Assembly (NCBI GenBank): GCA_963814095.1 | Contig: CAWFBT010000021.1 | Location: 3,487-67,486, forward strand | Origin: JACVRW01 sp963814095 | GTDB taxonomy: Bacteria > Actinomycetota > Thermoleophilia > Solirubrobacterales > Thermoleophilaceae | Direction of reading: 5' to 3' | DNA: 64,000 bases | In this document: piece after piece, positions 7,973 through 15,527 of the stretch | Layout: every line of letters starts with the position of its first letter | How positions within the stretch are numbered: position 1 is the stretch's first letter | Position numbers and translations under genes: made by a program | The notes under the pieces: model-generated | What the model saw: the letters and a program-made list of their open reading frames with translations, nothing else | Told to the model about the DNA's origin: nothing | The model's database searches: none

Positions 7973-9418
7973 ATGCCAGGAGCCACAGTCACAGCCCGCA
8001 GCGGGGCACCCGAGGAGACCGCCGCCGACACCCGTGTCGTCGGCCTGTTCGAGAACGAGTCGCTCGCCGACCCCGCCCTGCAGCGGCTGGTCGGGCTGGG
8101 CGAGGCGAAGGCCGGCCTCAAGAAGGTCGCCGTGACCCACGAGGACGCGCCCGGCGGCGGCCAGCGGCGCGTGCTGATCGCGGGCCTCGGGAAGCGCGAG
8201 GAATTCGACGCCGAGCGCGCCCGGGTCGCCGCCGCCGCGGCCGCGGCGCGGGCAAAGGAGCTGGGCGCGGTATCGCTGTCATGGGCCGCGCCGGCCGGTG
8301 CGGGCGTCGCGGCGGGACTCGTCGAGGGGACGCTGCTGAAGCTCTACTCGTTCGACCGCTTCAAGACCTCGCGGGACGACGACGACGGGATCGAGTCGTT
8401 CGAGGTGAGCGGCGACGCCATCGACCCGGACGAGGTCGAGCGCGCACGCGTGGCCGCACAGGCGACCAATGCCGCGCGTGACCTGCAGAACCTGCCCGCG
8501 AACGTCGCGACACCTTCCTTCCTCGCCGAGCGGGCCGCGGAGATTGCCGACGAATACGACGCGCTCGAGGTCGAGCTGTTCGACCGCGACGCGATCGTCG
8601 CCAACGAGATGGGTGCCTTCGCGGCGGTCGCCCAGGGCACGGACGTCGACCCGCGGCTGATCGTGCTGCGCTGGCGACCGCCGGGCGCGAGCGGACCGCA
8701 CCTCGGCTTCGTCGGGAAGGCGGTGACCTTCGACACCGGCGGCATCTCGATCAAGCCCTCGGCCAAGATGCAGGAGATGAAGTTCGACATGTCGGGCGGC
8801 GCCGCGGTGATCGAGGCGATGGCCGGCATAGCCGAGCTCGGCATCCCGGCCACCATCACCGCCGTGGTGCCCTCGACCGAGAACATGCCGAGCGGCCACG
8901 CCGTCAAGCCGGGCGACATCGTCACGGCGAAGAACGGCATGACGATCGAGGTGAACAACACCGACGCCGAGGGCAGGCTGATCCTTGCCGACGCCCTCTG
9001 CTACGCCGTCGAGCAGGGCGCCGAGCGGATCGTCGACCTCGCCACGCTCACGGGCGCGGTCCTGGTCGCGCTCGGCCACACCTATTGCGGGCTCTTCTCG
9101 AACGACGACGACTGGTGCGCACGGGTCGACGCCGCCTGCAACGCGAGCGGCGAGATCGGCTGGCGGCTCCCCCTCCACCCCGAGTTCCTCGAGCTGACCA
9201 AGGGCCAGTACGCGGATCTCACCAATGCGTCCGACCAGCGCGTCGCGATGTCGAGCTACGCGGCCGAGTTCCTGGGCCAGTTCGTCGACGACCGTCCCTG
9301 GGTCCACATGGACATCGCGGGCACGGCTTGGGGCATGAGCCGCAACTACGTCGGCAAGGGCGCGAGCGGCTTCGGCACGCGTGCCCTGATCGAGCTGGCG
9401 CGCGCGTCCGCGACCTGA
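7973..9418 (+). CDS. pepA: Leucyl aminopeptidase (M17)
   Basis: The 481-residue cytosolic aminopeptidase has the M17 two-domain layout: a variable N-terminal domain (about 1-160) and a catalytic domain with GKAVTFDTGGISIK (about 245) and the signature NTDAEGRL (about 330), which carry the zinc ligands. LATLTGA follows. It removes N-terminal residues from peptides as a hexamer. I chose the ATG at 7973 because the longer open frame to 7901 would overlap the thiolase start and lacks homology-like sequence. The gene stands alone and is followed by the CRP-like palindrome. Confidence 0.95.
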   Translation: MPGATVTARSGAPEETAADTRVVGLFENESLADPALQRLVGLGEAKAGLKKVAVTHEDAPGGGQRRVLIAGLGKREEFDAERARVAAAAAAARAKELGAVSLSWAAPAGAGVAAGLVEGTLLKLYSFDRFKTSRDDDDGIESFEVSGDAIDPDEVERARVAAQATNAARDLQNLPANVATPSFLAERAAEIADEYDALEVELFDRDAIVANEMGAFAAVAQGTDVDPRLIVLRWRPPGASGPHLGFVGKAVTFDTGGISIKPSAKMQEMKFDMSGGAAVIEAMAGIAELGIPATITAVVPSTENMPSGHAVKPGDIVTAKNGMTIEVNNTDAEGRLILADALCYAVEQGAERIVDLATLTGAVLVALGHTYCGLFSNDDDWCARVDAACNASGEIGWRLPLHPEFLELTKGQYADLTNASDQRVAMSSYAAEFLGQFVDDRPWVHMDIAGTAWGMSRNYVGKGASGFGTRALIELARASAT

Positions 9419-9446
9419 GTCGCACTTAGTTTCACGGAGTTTCACG

Positions 9447-9468
9447 TTGTGTGACATGCGTCACACAA
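9447..9468. promoter_or_regulatory. CRP/GlxR-type palindrome upstream of the Rpf-like gene
   Basis: A perfect 9-bp inverted repeat, TTGTGTGAC / GTCACACAA with a 4-bp centre, contains TGTGA-N6-TCACA (9450-9465), the exact CRP consensus. It lies right upstream of a possible promoter, TTGACT at 9473-9478 and TACGGT at 9494-9499, although the 15-bp spacer is short. It sits between the pepA stop (9418) and the Rpf-like gene. In mycobacteria a CRP regulator is known to control rpfA, so the placement is meaningful. A role as pepA terminator is less likely because no T-run follows. Confidence 0.7.
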
Positions 9469-9505
9469 ATGTTTGACTCGTCAATCGGGTGGCTACGGTG
9501 ACCGC

Positions 9506-9633
9506 GTAAGCCGAACTCGGCCCTGTCCGCGTGCGGGAGAGATCTCGCGGACACGGCAAGCCCTGGCGGACGTCCCGATCCCTTCTGGACCGAGACGTCA
9601 ATGCCGGGCAGGCAACACCCGGAGGTAGCTCCG
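9506..9633 (+). promoter_or_regulatory. Structured 5' leader of the Rpf-like gene
   Basis: About 130 nt separate the putative promoter from the TTG start. The segment holds a perfect 8-bp stem TGTCCGCG (9524-9531) / CGCGGACA (9546-9553), then a weaker ACGTC/GACGT stem and a CCGGG/CCCGG stem just before the ribosome site GGAGG (9621-9625). Actinobacterial rpf genes often carry a c-di-AMP (ydaO-type) riboswitch, but I cannot find its conserved elements here. The structure is therefore of unknown type. Confidence 0.35.
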
Positions 9634-10257
9634 TTGAGAAAGCAGGCAATCGTCCTGCTGCTGTGCGCGTGCGCGCTTGCGCCCGCCGTGGCAGCTGGAA
9701 TTCCGGCACTGGCTCAGACGAGTCAGGCCGCCCCTGAAACGACCCCGTCAACCCCGACCGGCGGCATCGGGCCCGCCGTCTTCCCGCAGGCCGAGGCCGC
9801 GAGCGCTCGAATGCAGCGCGCCTACCGCCGCTGGCGAAGAAAGCTCGACCACTACGACGTGTGGCTTGGCCGCAACCTCGTGGTGGCCGCACGTCACGAG
9901 GAGCGCTCGGCCACCGCCGTCGAGCTGCGGCGCTCGATTCGCACCATGAAGACACGCTTCCAGCGCTTCCTCCGCTCGGAGGAGGGCCGGACAGTCGTGT
10001 TCCGTTACAAGGTGAGGAAGATCCCGAGCTCGGGCCGCCAACAGCTCGCCTCGATCGCTTCGTGCGAGTCGCATGGCAACCCGCGCGCCGTCGGTGGCGG
10101 TGGCACCTACCGCGGCATGTACCAGTTCAGCTTCAGCACCTGGCAGATCGTCGGCGGGTCCGGCGACCCGGCCGCTGCCTCGCGCCACGAGCAGACCTGG
10201 CGCGCCTGGCTGCTGCTGAGCCGGCACGGCGCCGGCCACTGGCCGGTCTGCGGCTAG
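9634..10257 (+). CDS. Secreted Rpf/transglycosylase-like protein
   Basis: The 207-residue protein starts at TTG 9634, chosen because GGAGG lies 8 nt upstream and the product then begins directly with a signal peptide (MRKQAIVLLLCACALAPA...ALA). The ATG at 9601 has no ribosome site. A helical region (about 55-130) precedes a C-terminal transglycosylase-like domain of the resuscitation-promoting-factor type (about 134-207): IASCESHGNPRAVGGGG with the catalytic Glu, YRGMYQFSFSTW, and GAGHWPVCG with the paired Cys. It should cleave peptidoglycan outside the cell. The upstream CRP-like site and structured leader suggest tight control of expression. Confidence 0.88.
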   Translation: MRKQAIVLLLCACALAPAVAAGIPALAQTSQAAPETTPSTPTGGIGPAVFPQAEAASARMQRAYRRWRRKLDHYDVWLGRNLVVAARHEERSATAVELRRSIRTMKTRFQRFLRSEEGRTVVFRYKVRKIPSSGRQQLASIASCESHGNPRAVGGGGTYRGMYQFSFSTWQIVGGSGDPAAASRHEQTWRAWLLLSRHGAGHWPVCG

Positions 10258-10267
10258 AGCTGCGAGC

Positions 10268-10295
10268 GGGCGGCGGGTCGCAGGGCCCGCCGCCC
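10268..10295. terminator. Hairpin terminator between convergent genes
   Basis: GGGCGGCGGG (10268-10277) pairs perfectly with CCCGCCGCCC (10286-10295) over an 8-nt loop. It lies 10 bp after the Rpf-like stop and 14 bp before the end of the convergent gene, so it could serve both directions. There is no clear T-run, as is common in high-GC Actinobacteria. Confidence 0.6.
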
Positions 10296-10309
10296 CAGCT
10301 CGGCCGCTT

Positions 10310-10834
10310 CTAGCGGTACTCGGTCCGGTGGTCTTCCTCGCGCACGACCTCGGGATCGCGGTCGGGGTCCCTCGTCGTCCGCTCCTCGTGCACCTCGCGG
10401 ACGTTGCGGTCCGCGTCCGCATCCGTCGTCGTGTCCTCGGGCCGGTCGTAGTGGGGATCGTCCGGGCTCGTCGTGGCCGCGCCGGCGTCGGTCGTCGAGC
10501 GGTCGCGGTCGGGCTCGTAGTCGCCCTTCGTGTCCGGATCGACCTCGTGGGCACGGGCGTGGTGAGCCTCGGCCTCCTGCCGCTGCTCGTCCGCCCGGGC
10601 CGCCGTCGCGCGTGCCTGCGCCTCCTCCTGTCGCGCGCGGGCCGCGCGCTCGTCGGCCTCCGCGGTCGTCTGGTCGGCCTCCGCAGAACGAACCTCCGCC
10701 TCTCGGCGAATCTCGCGCGCCTCATGGCGACGCGACTCGAGCTTGGCGGCACGGCCCCTGCGGCTGAGCCACAGCAGCAGCGCCAGGACGATCAAGACAC
10801 CGATAACGATCGCGATGATCGCTCCAGTGGACAT
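10310..10834 (-). CDS. Single-pass membrane protein with charged coiled coil
   Basis: The 174-residue protein starts at ATG 10834, with AAGGAG 7 nt upstream. The N-terminus is one membrane helix (GAIIAIVIGVLIVLALLLWL, about 4-23) followed by basic residues, then a long Ala/Glu/Arg-rich coiled coil (about 30-100). It ends in a very acidic and basic, Asp/Arg/Thr-rich tail that is probably disordered. I recognise no family. The topology suggests a cytoplasmic coiled coil tethered to the membrane. It is 50 bp downstream of the acyl-CoA synthetase on the same strand. Confidence 0.7.
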   Translation of the reverse strand: MSTGAIIAIVIGVLIVLALLLWLSRRGRAAKLESRRHEAREIRREAEVRSAEADQTTAEADERAARARQEEAQARATAARADEQRQEAEAHHARAHEVDPDTKGDYEPDRDRSTTDAGAATTSPDDPHYDRPEDTTTDADADRNVREVHEERTTRDPDRDPEVVREEDHRTEYR

Positions 10835-10884
10835 ACTCGACTCCTTCGTCGGTTGCCCTGACTGCCTACCCCGAAACGGCCGCC

Positions 10885-12552
10885 CTATCCCTCTTTCGAC
10901 TCCGCCGCGCGGCCGTGGTCCGGGCCGTCGAGATCGCTCAGCTCGCGCTTCAGCACCTTGCCGGTCGCGTTGCGGGGCAACTCCTCCAGGAACCAGATCT
11001 CGCGCGGCACCTTGTAGCGGGCGAGGTTCTGCTTCACGTGCGCCTTGAGGTCGTCCTCGCTCACGTCCCGTCCCCGCTCGACAACCACGTACGCGCGCAG
11101 GCGCTGGCCGAAGTCGGCGTCGTCCACGCCAAGCGCTGCCGCTTCCGATACCGCCTCGTGGCGAGCGAGCGTGTCCTCGACCTCCTTCGGGAAGACGTTC
11201 TCGCCGCCCGACACGATCATCTCGTCGTCGCGACCCTCGACGAAGAGGCGCCCATCCGCGTCGAAGCGGCCCACGTCGCCCGTCGACATGAAGGTGCCGA
11301 TCACGTCCTTCGAGCCGCCGCCCGTGTAGCCCTCGAACAGCATCTCGTTGGTCACGAAGATGCGGCCCGGCTCGCCCGGCGCGACCTCCGCGCCCGTCTC
11401 GTCGTACAGCTTCACGATCGTCCCGCGCGGAGGTTTGCCGGCCGTGCCCGGGGCCGCGCGCATGTCCTCCGGCGTCGCGATCGACGCCCACGCGACCTCG
11501 GTCGAGCCGTAGAGGTTGTAGAGCGTGTCGCCGACCTCGTCCATCCACTCGGTGGCGAGGTCGCCGGGGAGCGCCGAGCCGCTCGCGGCCACCACCTTGA
11601 GCGATGCGAGGTCGTACTTCGCGAGCGTCTCCTCGGGCAGCTCCAGGATCCGCTGCATCATCACCGGCACGACCACGAGCGAGTCGCAGCGATAGCGAGC
11701 GACGGTGGCGAGGCAGGACTCGGGCTCGAACTTGCGCCGCAGCACGTAGGTGGTGCCGAGGATGAAGCCGAGCGTGAAATGCGCGAAGCCCCACGAGTGG
11801 AAGAGCGGCGCCGCGATGTGACAGATCTGGCGCGTCCTGAGCGGGATCCGCGAGAGCAGCGACACGGCCGGCTCGAGCGACTGCGGGTTTCCGCGTGACG
11901 CCCCCTTCGGCGTCCCGGTCGTGCCGCTCGTGAGGATCACGATCCGGCCCTCGCGCTCGGGCGGCACGACGTCGCCCTGGTCACCGGTTCGGATCAGCTC
12001 GTCGAGCGTCGGGTCCGAGCAGGTCTCGGAGTCGTGCCAGGCGACGAAGCGCTTGCGCCGCTTGCCCGCCTCCTCGAGCAGACCCTCGAACTCCTCGTCG
12101 TAGATCAGCGCGCGCGGCTTCTCGCGCCGCGCCACCTCGGCGAGCTGCGGCCCGGCGAACGCCGTGTTCAGGTAGAGCGCGTCCGCGCCCAGCTTCGACA
12201 CCGCGATCGTCGCCTCGACGAAGCCGCGGTGGTTGCGGCACATGATCCCCACCCGATCGCCCTCGACGATGCCCGCATCGGAGAGCGAGTGCGCGATCGC
12301 GTTGGTGCGCACGTTCACCTCGGCGAAGCTGAGCGTGCCGAGCTCGTCGACGATCATCGGTTCGTCCGGGTAGCGAACCGCCAGCGAGATCGCCCCGGCG
12401 GCCGGGCTGCGCCCCCAGCTCTGCAGCGTACGCACGAAGTGCCAGAGGCGGTCCGGCCGCATCGGCCTGACCACTCCAGCGTCCACGAGCACCTTGACGT
12501 TGCCGGCCTGGTGCGACGCCTGGGCCGGCAGCCTCCTCACGAACTCCCTCAA
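10885..12552 (-). CDS. Long-chain acyl-CoA synthetase / AMP-dependent ligase (FadD-like)
   Basis: The 555-residue ANL-superfamily enzyme has the P-loop-like TSGTTGTPKG (about 209), the adenylate motif NLYGSTEVAW (about 345), STGDVGRFDADGRLFVEGR (about 425) and the C-terminal lysine motif PRNATGKVLKREL (about 530). It activates a carboxylate with ATP and CoA through an acyl-adenylate. The first 60 residues are an N-terminal extension seen in some actinobacterial FadD proteins. The usual Glu of the YGxTE motif is present. Substrate chain length cannot be read off. It is 88 bp downstream of the patatin gene on the same strand, and lipid release followed by activation is a reasonable joint role. 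Confidence 0.9.
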   Translation of the reverse strand: MREFVRRLPAQASHQAGNVKVLVDAGVVRPMRPDRLWHFVRTLQSWGRSPAAGAISLAVRYPDEPMIVDELGTLSFAEVNVRTNAIAHSLSDAGIVEGDRVGIMCRNHRGFVEATIAVSKLGADALYLNTAFAGPQLAEVARREKPRALIYDEEFEGLLEEAGKRRKRFVAWHDSETCSDPTLDELIRTGDQGDVVPPEREGRIVILTSGTTGTPKGASRGNPQSLEPAVSLLSRIPLRTRQICHIAAPLFHSWGFAHFTLGFILGTTYVLRRKFEPESCLATVARYRCDSLVVVPVMMQRILELPEETLAKYDLASLKVVAASGSALPGDLATEWMDEVGDTLYNLYGSTEVAWASIATPEDMRAAPGTAGKPPRGTIVKLYDETGAEVAPGEPGRIFVTNEMLFEGYTGGGSKDVIGTFMSTGDVGRFDADGRLFVEGRDDEMIVSGGENVFPKEVEDTLARHEAVSEAAALGVDDADFGQRLRAYVVVERGRDVSEDDLKAHVKQNLARYKVPREIWFLEELPRNATGKVLKRELSDLDGPDHGRAAESKEG

Positions 12553-12640
12553 CTGATGGGTCCCCTCTCCTCTGCGTCTTGTCTCCGTGGATTGTGCAGG
12601 CTCCGCGCCGCGGGCGCCGCAGATCCGCGCCGGACCGCCC

Positions 12641-13726
12641 TCAGGCGGCGCGCCGGCGGACCGCCGGACCCAGCTCGGGCCAACTCGACGGCGGCCCCGG
12701 CGGCTGCTCGATCTTGTGCGGCTCGCCCGCCGGCAGCGACTCGAGCAGCGCTCGCACGGCCGGCGCCCGCAGCTGCTCCGCGACCGTCCGCCGGGCGGTC
12801 TCGATCACCTGCTGGCGGCGCTCGGCGCTCATCCAGTTGCGGCCCATCACGGCACGGTCCTCGGCGGTTGGCTCGACCACGAGCACCTCGCTGCCGAAGC
12901 GGCGCACCTTGCGCTCCTCGTGCGCCAGCCGGCGCCTGCCACTGCCGTTCGTGAGCACGGGCAGCAGGTCGAGCAGGCCGTCGTCGCGGTCGGAGCTCGT
13001 GAGCGGGTTGAGGCAGATCACGAGGTCGAGCCCGCGGCCCGCGACGAGGTCGAGGTTGGACGCCGAGCAGACCCCGCCGTCGACGTAGCGGCGGCCCGCG
13101 ATCCGCACCGGCCGGTAGAAGCCGGGGATCGCGCACGAGGCGGCGACCGCCTCCGCGATCTCTGCGCGCGGAGCGTCGATGCGGCCGAACGGCACGCGCC
13201 GCCCCGAGCCGTAGTCGCAGGCGACCGCCCAGTAGTTCGGATGCTCTACCCAGTCGCCGGGGACCGCGCGCCGCACGATCTCCTGCAGCGAGTCCGTCGA
13301 GATGATCCCTGCCGGAAGCCAGCCGGCCATCATCTGGAGCGGCGTGTGGCGCAGCGGGTTGCGCAGCGCCGTGAACGCCATCCGCATTGATCCCGGGCCA
13401 ATCCCCGGTAGCCCGCGGTGGACTCGGAAGACCGCGCCCGCCGAGCGATCTGCGTCCGCCGCCGGCCGGCCGTCAGGCCCGGTCAACCCGTCGAAAACCT
13501 CGCCGCGCGAGTGGGCGACCATGAACCAGGGCGGCACCCCCGAGGCGACGATCGCCCCGATCATCGAGCCGGCCGACGTGCCGACGATGTGATCCGCGCT
13601 GCCCGGGTCCCACTCGGTCTCGCGCGCAAGGGCGTCGAGCGCCCCGGTGAGCCACGCGCCGCCCAGGACGCCGCCCGCTCCGAGCACCAACCCGACCTTC
13701 ATGAACGGCCGCGTTCGAAGAGCCAC
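12641..13726 (-). CDS. Patatin-like phospholipase
   Basis: The 361-residue protein starts at GTG 13726, which has GAAGG 7 nt upstream. The ATG at 13702 has no ribosome site. It shows the oxyanion-hole motif GAGGVLGG (about 15), the nucleophile elbow GTSAG (about 51) and the catalytic Asp in DGGV (about 217), the Ser-Asp dyad of patatins. It should hydrolyse acyl esters of membrane or storage lipids in the cytoplasm. No transmembrane segment is seen. The gene for a FadD-like ligase follows, which may use the released fatty acid. Confidence 0.9.
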   Translation of the reverse strand: MALRTRPFMKVGLVLGAGGVLGGAWLTGALDALARETEWDPGSADHIVGTSAGSMIGAIVASGVPPWFMVAHSRGEVFDGLTGPDGRPAADADRSAGAVFRVHRGLPGIGPGSMRMAFTALRNPLRHTPLQMMAGWLPAGIISTDSLQEIVRRAVPGDWVEHPNYWAVACDYGSGRRVPFGRIDAPRAEIAEAVAASCAIPGFYRPVRIAGRRYVDGGVCSASNLDLVAGRGLDLVICLNPLTSSDRDDGLLDLLPVLTNGSGRRRLAHEERKVRRFGSEVLVVEPTAEDRAVMGRNWMSAERRQQVIETARRTVAEQLRAPAVRALLESLPAGEPHKIEQPPGPPSSWPELGPAVRRRAA

Positions 13727-13844
13727 ATCGCATCCTTCAGGGTAAGCGTTTGCCGGGCGGACGGCGGCAGGCCGGGAACGCGAAGGGGCACCCGGACCCG
13801 CCCGGCAAACCACCCTTACTCGCTGCTGTTCGAAGTGCGGCGCC

Positions 13845-14918
13845 CTACGACCCGTCGCTGAGAGGATCGTCGTAGACCTGCTTGCCCCAGGGCGGCGCGA
13901 TGTCCTCGTCACGCCGCCGGTAGCCCCGCCTGTCATGCGTCTCCAGCGGGATCAGCCGCAGTCCCTCCGCAGTGGTCGTGCGCTCGCGCGGGTCGGGTCC
14001 ACCATCCGGAATGTGGCCCGCGTGGCTCCCGTAGGAGACGCGCGCCCAACCGCCGTGCCGGGCCCAGCGGTTGCGGCACTCGGCCTCCTTGCAGCCCTGG
14101 TAATGGCCGTGCGAGCTCGCGCGCACCCAGGCGCTGCCGTCGGGATCGAGCCGCACCTGAACGGACTCCCAGTCGTCCCGGTGATAGCCCGGCCAGTCGC
14201 CGCTCCCACTCACCAGCTCGCGCACGCGCGGCAGCAGCCAGCTCGCCTCCCAGGCCCGGTCGGCGCCCGCGAAGGTCGTGTTCGAGTCGGGGTAGTAGAG
14301 CCAGTACTGGATGTAGGTCCGCCCGCGCCGGCGCTGCAGCCGCGTGAAGACGGTCGCCCGCTCGCCGGCGTCGCTGCGGTGGACGTCGAGCCCTGCCTCG
14401 TCCGGCGCGTCGGCGCACTCGGGCCGCCGGCAGCGGCGCCAGTCCACGGGCAGCTGGCGCTCGCCGCGTTCGTAGACGAGGCTCGGCGCCTGCGCTCGCA
14501 CGAGCGCCGCGCCGGGCCCACCGTAGGCGTCCGCCAGCGCGGGGTCGCCATCGTCGCAGCCGCCGCGCACCGCGCAGACGAATCGGTGGGCCAGGAAGCC
14601 GCCGAACGAGCGCCCGTCCAGCGACGGGGCGAACGCCGCGACCGTCCCGAGCGCGAGCGCGCAGACGAGCACGAGCCCGACCCACTCGACGCTCGCCTGG
14701 CCGACCTCTCCCTCCCGCGCGCGCTCGCGCATGCGCGCGAGGGCCGGCGCCGCCCCGAGCGCCGCCCCCGCCGGCCACGCCAAAGCAACGAGCGGCTGCC
14801 CGACCTGCAGCACATCGCGCGCCACAAAGCCGAGCCCACCGCCGCCGATCAGCCCCAGCCAGACGACCGCCGCCCAGCCATGCAGGCGCTCGAGCCGCGA
14901 GACCCCCGCGCCGCTCAC
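13845..14918 (-). CDS. Membrane protein with GQASVEW motif and Vps62-like C-terminal region
   Basis: The 357-residue protein begins at GTG 14918 in a GTGA overlap with the preceding gene. Two hydrophobic segments (about 10-50) come first. Residues around 73-95 then repeat the motif GQASVEWVGLVLV that starts the neighbouring protein and resembles the class III (Flp/TadE) prepilin N-terminus. The rest (about 95-357) contains four-Cys clusters (CAVRGGCDD, CRRPEC) and a segment YIQYWLYYP ... GYHRDDWESVQVRLDPDG ... HGHYQGC that resembles Vps62/NPP1-type folds. Function is unknown. Together with its neighbour it probably forms a small surface complex. Confidence 0.65.
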   Translation of the reverse strand: MSGAGVSRLERLHGWAAVVWLGLIGGGGLGFVARDVLQVGQPLVALAWPAGAALGAAPALARMRERAREGEVGQASVEWVGLVLVCALALGTVAAFAPSLDGRSFGGFLAHRFVCAVRGGCDDGDPALADAYGGPGAALVRAQAPSLVYERGERQLPVDWRRCRRPECADAPDEAGLDVHRSDAGERATVFTRLQRRRGRTYIQYWLYYPDSNTTFAGADRAWEASWLLPRVRELVSGSGDWPGYHRDDWESVQVRLDPDGSAWVRASSHGHYQGCKEAECRNRWARHGGWARVSYGSHAGHIPDGGPDPRERTTTAEGLRLIPLETHDRRGYRRRDEDIAPPWGKQVYDDPLSDGS

Positions 14919-15376
14919 TCCTCCTCCACGAGGAACGCGTACGGATTGAGGCAGCCGTTCGCGATGTCGATCGCCTCCTCGAGCGGCATGACCTCGTTGG
15001 GTGCGCGCGGATGCTCGAGCTCGTAGCGGTAACGGCGGTAGCCGATGCAGACGATCCAGGCCCGGCGGGCGAGCTTGCCCCCGACCGACCGCAGCCGGCG
15101 CAGGGCGTCGACGGCGCGCGCCGTCGTCACGCCGCGGCCAACCACCCCGGCGACCGGAGGGACAGGCGGAGCGGCCGACGGCGCACGCGCACCCCCACAG
15201 GCGCCGCGCGCCGCGCACGTGAACCGCTCCGCCAAGGCGTCCCCAAGCTCGCGACCGCTCGCCGGCGCCCGCCCCGGCCGCAGCCCGAGGCCAGCGCCGA
15301 GCGCCCCCAGGACGAGCACGACGAGCAGCACGACCCCGGTCCATTCGGTGCTCGCCTGGCCGCGCTCCCCCCGCAT
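14915..15376 (-). CDS. Pilin-like/TadE-like small membrane protein
   Basis: The 153-residue protein starts MRGERGQASTEWTG, followed by a hydrophobic helix (about 14-33). A charged N-terminus, then Gln-Ala-Ser-x-Glu-Trp, then a helix, is the pattern of class III pseudopilins. The Glu at +5 relative to the likely cleavage site is present. The rest is a soluble domain with four Cys residues in two pairs (CAARGAC and later CIG, CLN). It overlaps the downstream gene by 4 bp. No tad secretion genes are visible nearby, so the processing peptidase would be elsewhere. Confidence 0.6.
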   Translation of the reverse strand: MRGERGQASTEWTGVVLLVVLVLGALGAGLGLRPGRAPASGRELGDALAERFTCAARGACGGARAPSAAPPVPPVAGVVGRGVTTARAVDALRRLRSVGGKLARRAWIVCIGYRRYRYELEHPRAPNEVMPLEEAIDIANGCLNPYAFLVEEE

Positions 15377-15411
15377 GGCGGTGAACGTACGAGGCCTCGG
15401 CGCACGCGTGG

Positions 15412-15437
15412 GTCACGTACGTGACAAGTCGGTCAAT
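15412..15437. promoter_or_regulatory. Palindromes between the pilin-like pair and the ROK operon
   Basis: A perfect 14-bp palindrome GTCACGTACGTGAC (15412-15425) runs directly into TGAC-N6-GTCA (15422-15435). An A/T-rich stretch with two TTAA-containing half sites follows at 15437-15465 (TTAGTCC TTAACC and ACTTAATAG). The position between divergent genes, just ahead of a ROK repressor, suggests operators. ROK proteins usually bind A/T-rich dyads, so the second part is the better autoregulation site. Only symmetry supports this. Confidence 0.4.
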
Positions 15438-15527
15438 TAGTCCTTAACCCGAACTTAATAGCGCTCGCAGCATTGTCTTTATGTCCGAGGCTTGACAGAA
15501 CTGCCCCGGCCTGGAAGGGTCCGGCCG

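Noticed and set aside
9473..9484. TTGAC-TC-GTCAA as another island operator
   Set aside because: The half-site spacing is 2 bp instead of 6, and the downstream gene is unrelated. It is better read as part of a -35 box.
9506..9633. c-di-AMP (ydaO) riboswitch before the Rpf-like gene
   Set aside because: The conserved GGGGAACCC-like and CCGAACCCGNCAGCT-like elements are absent. Only generic stems are seen.
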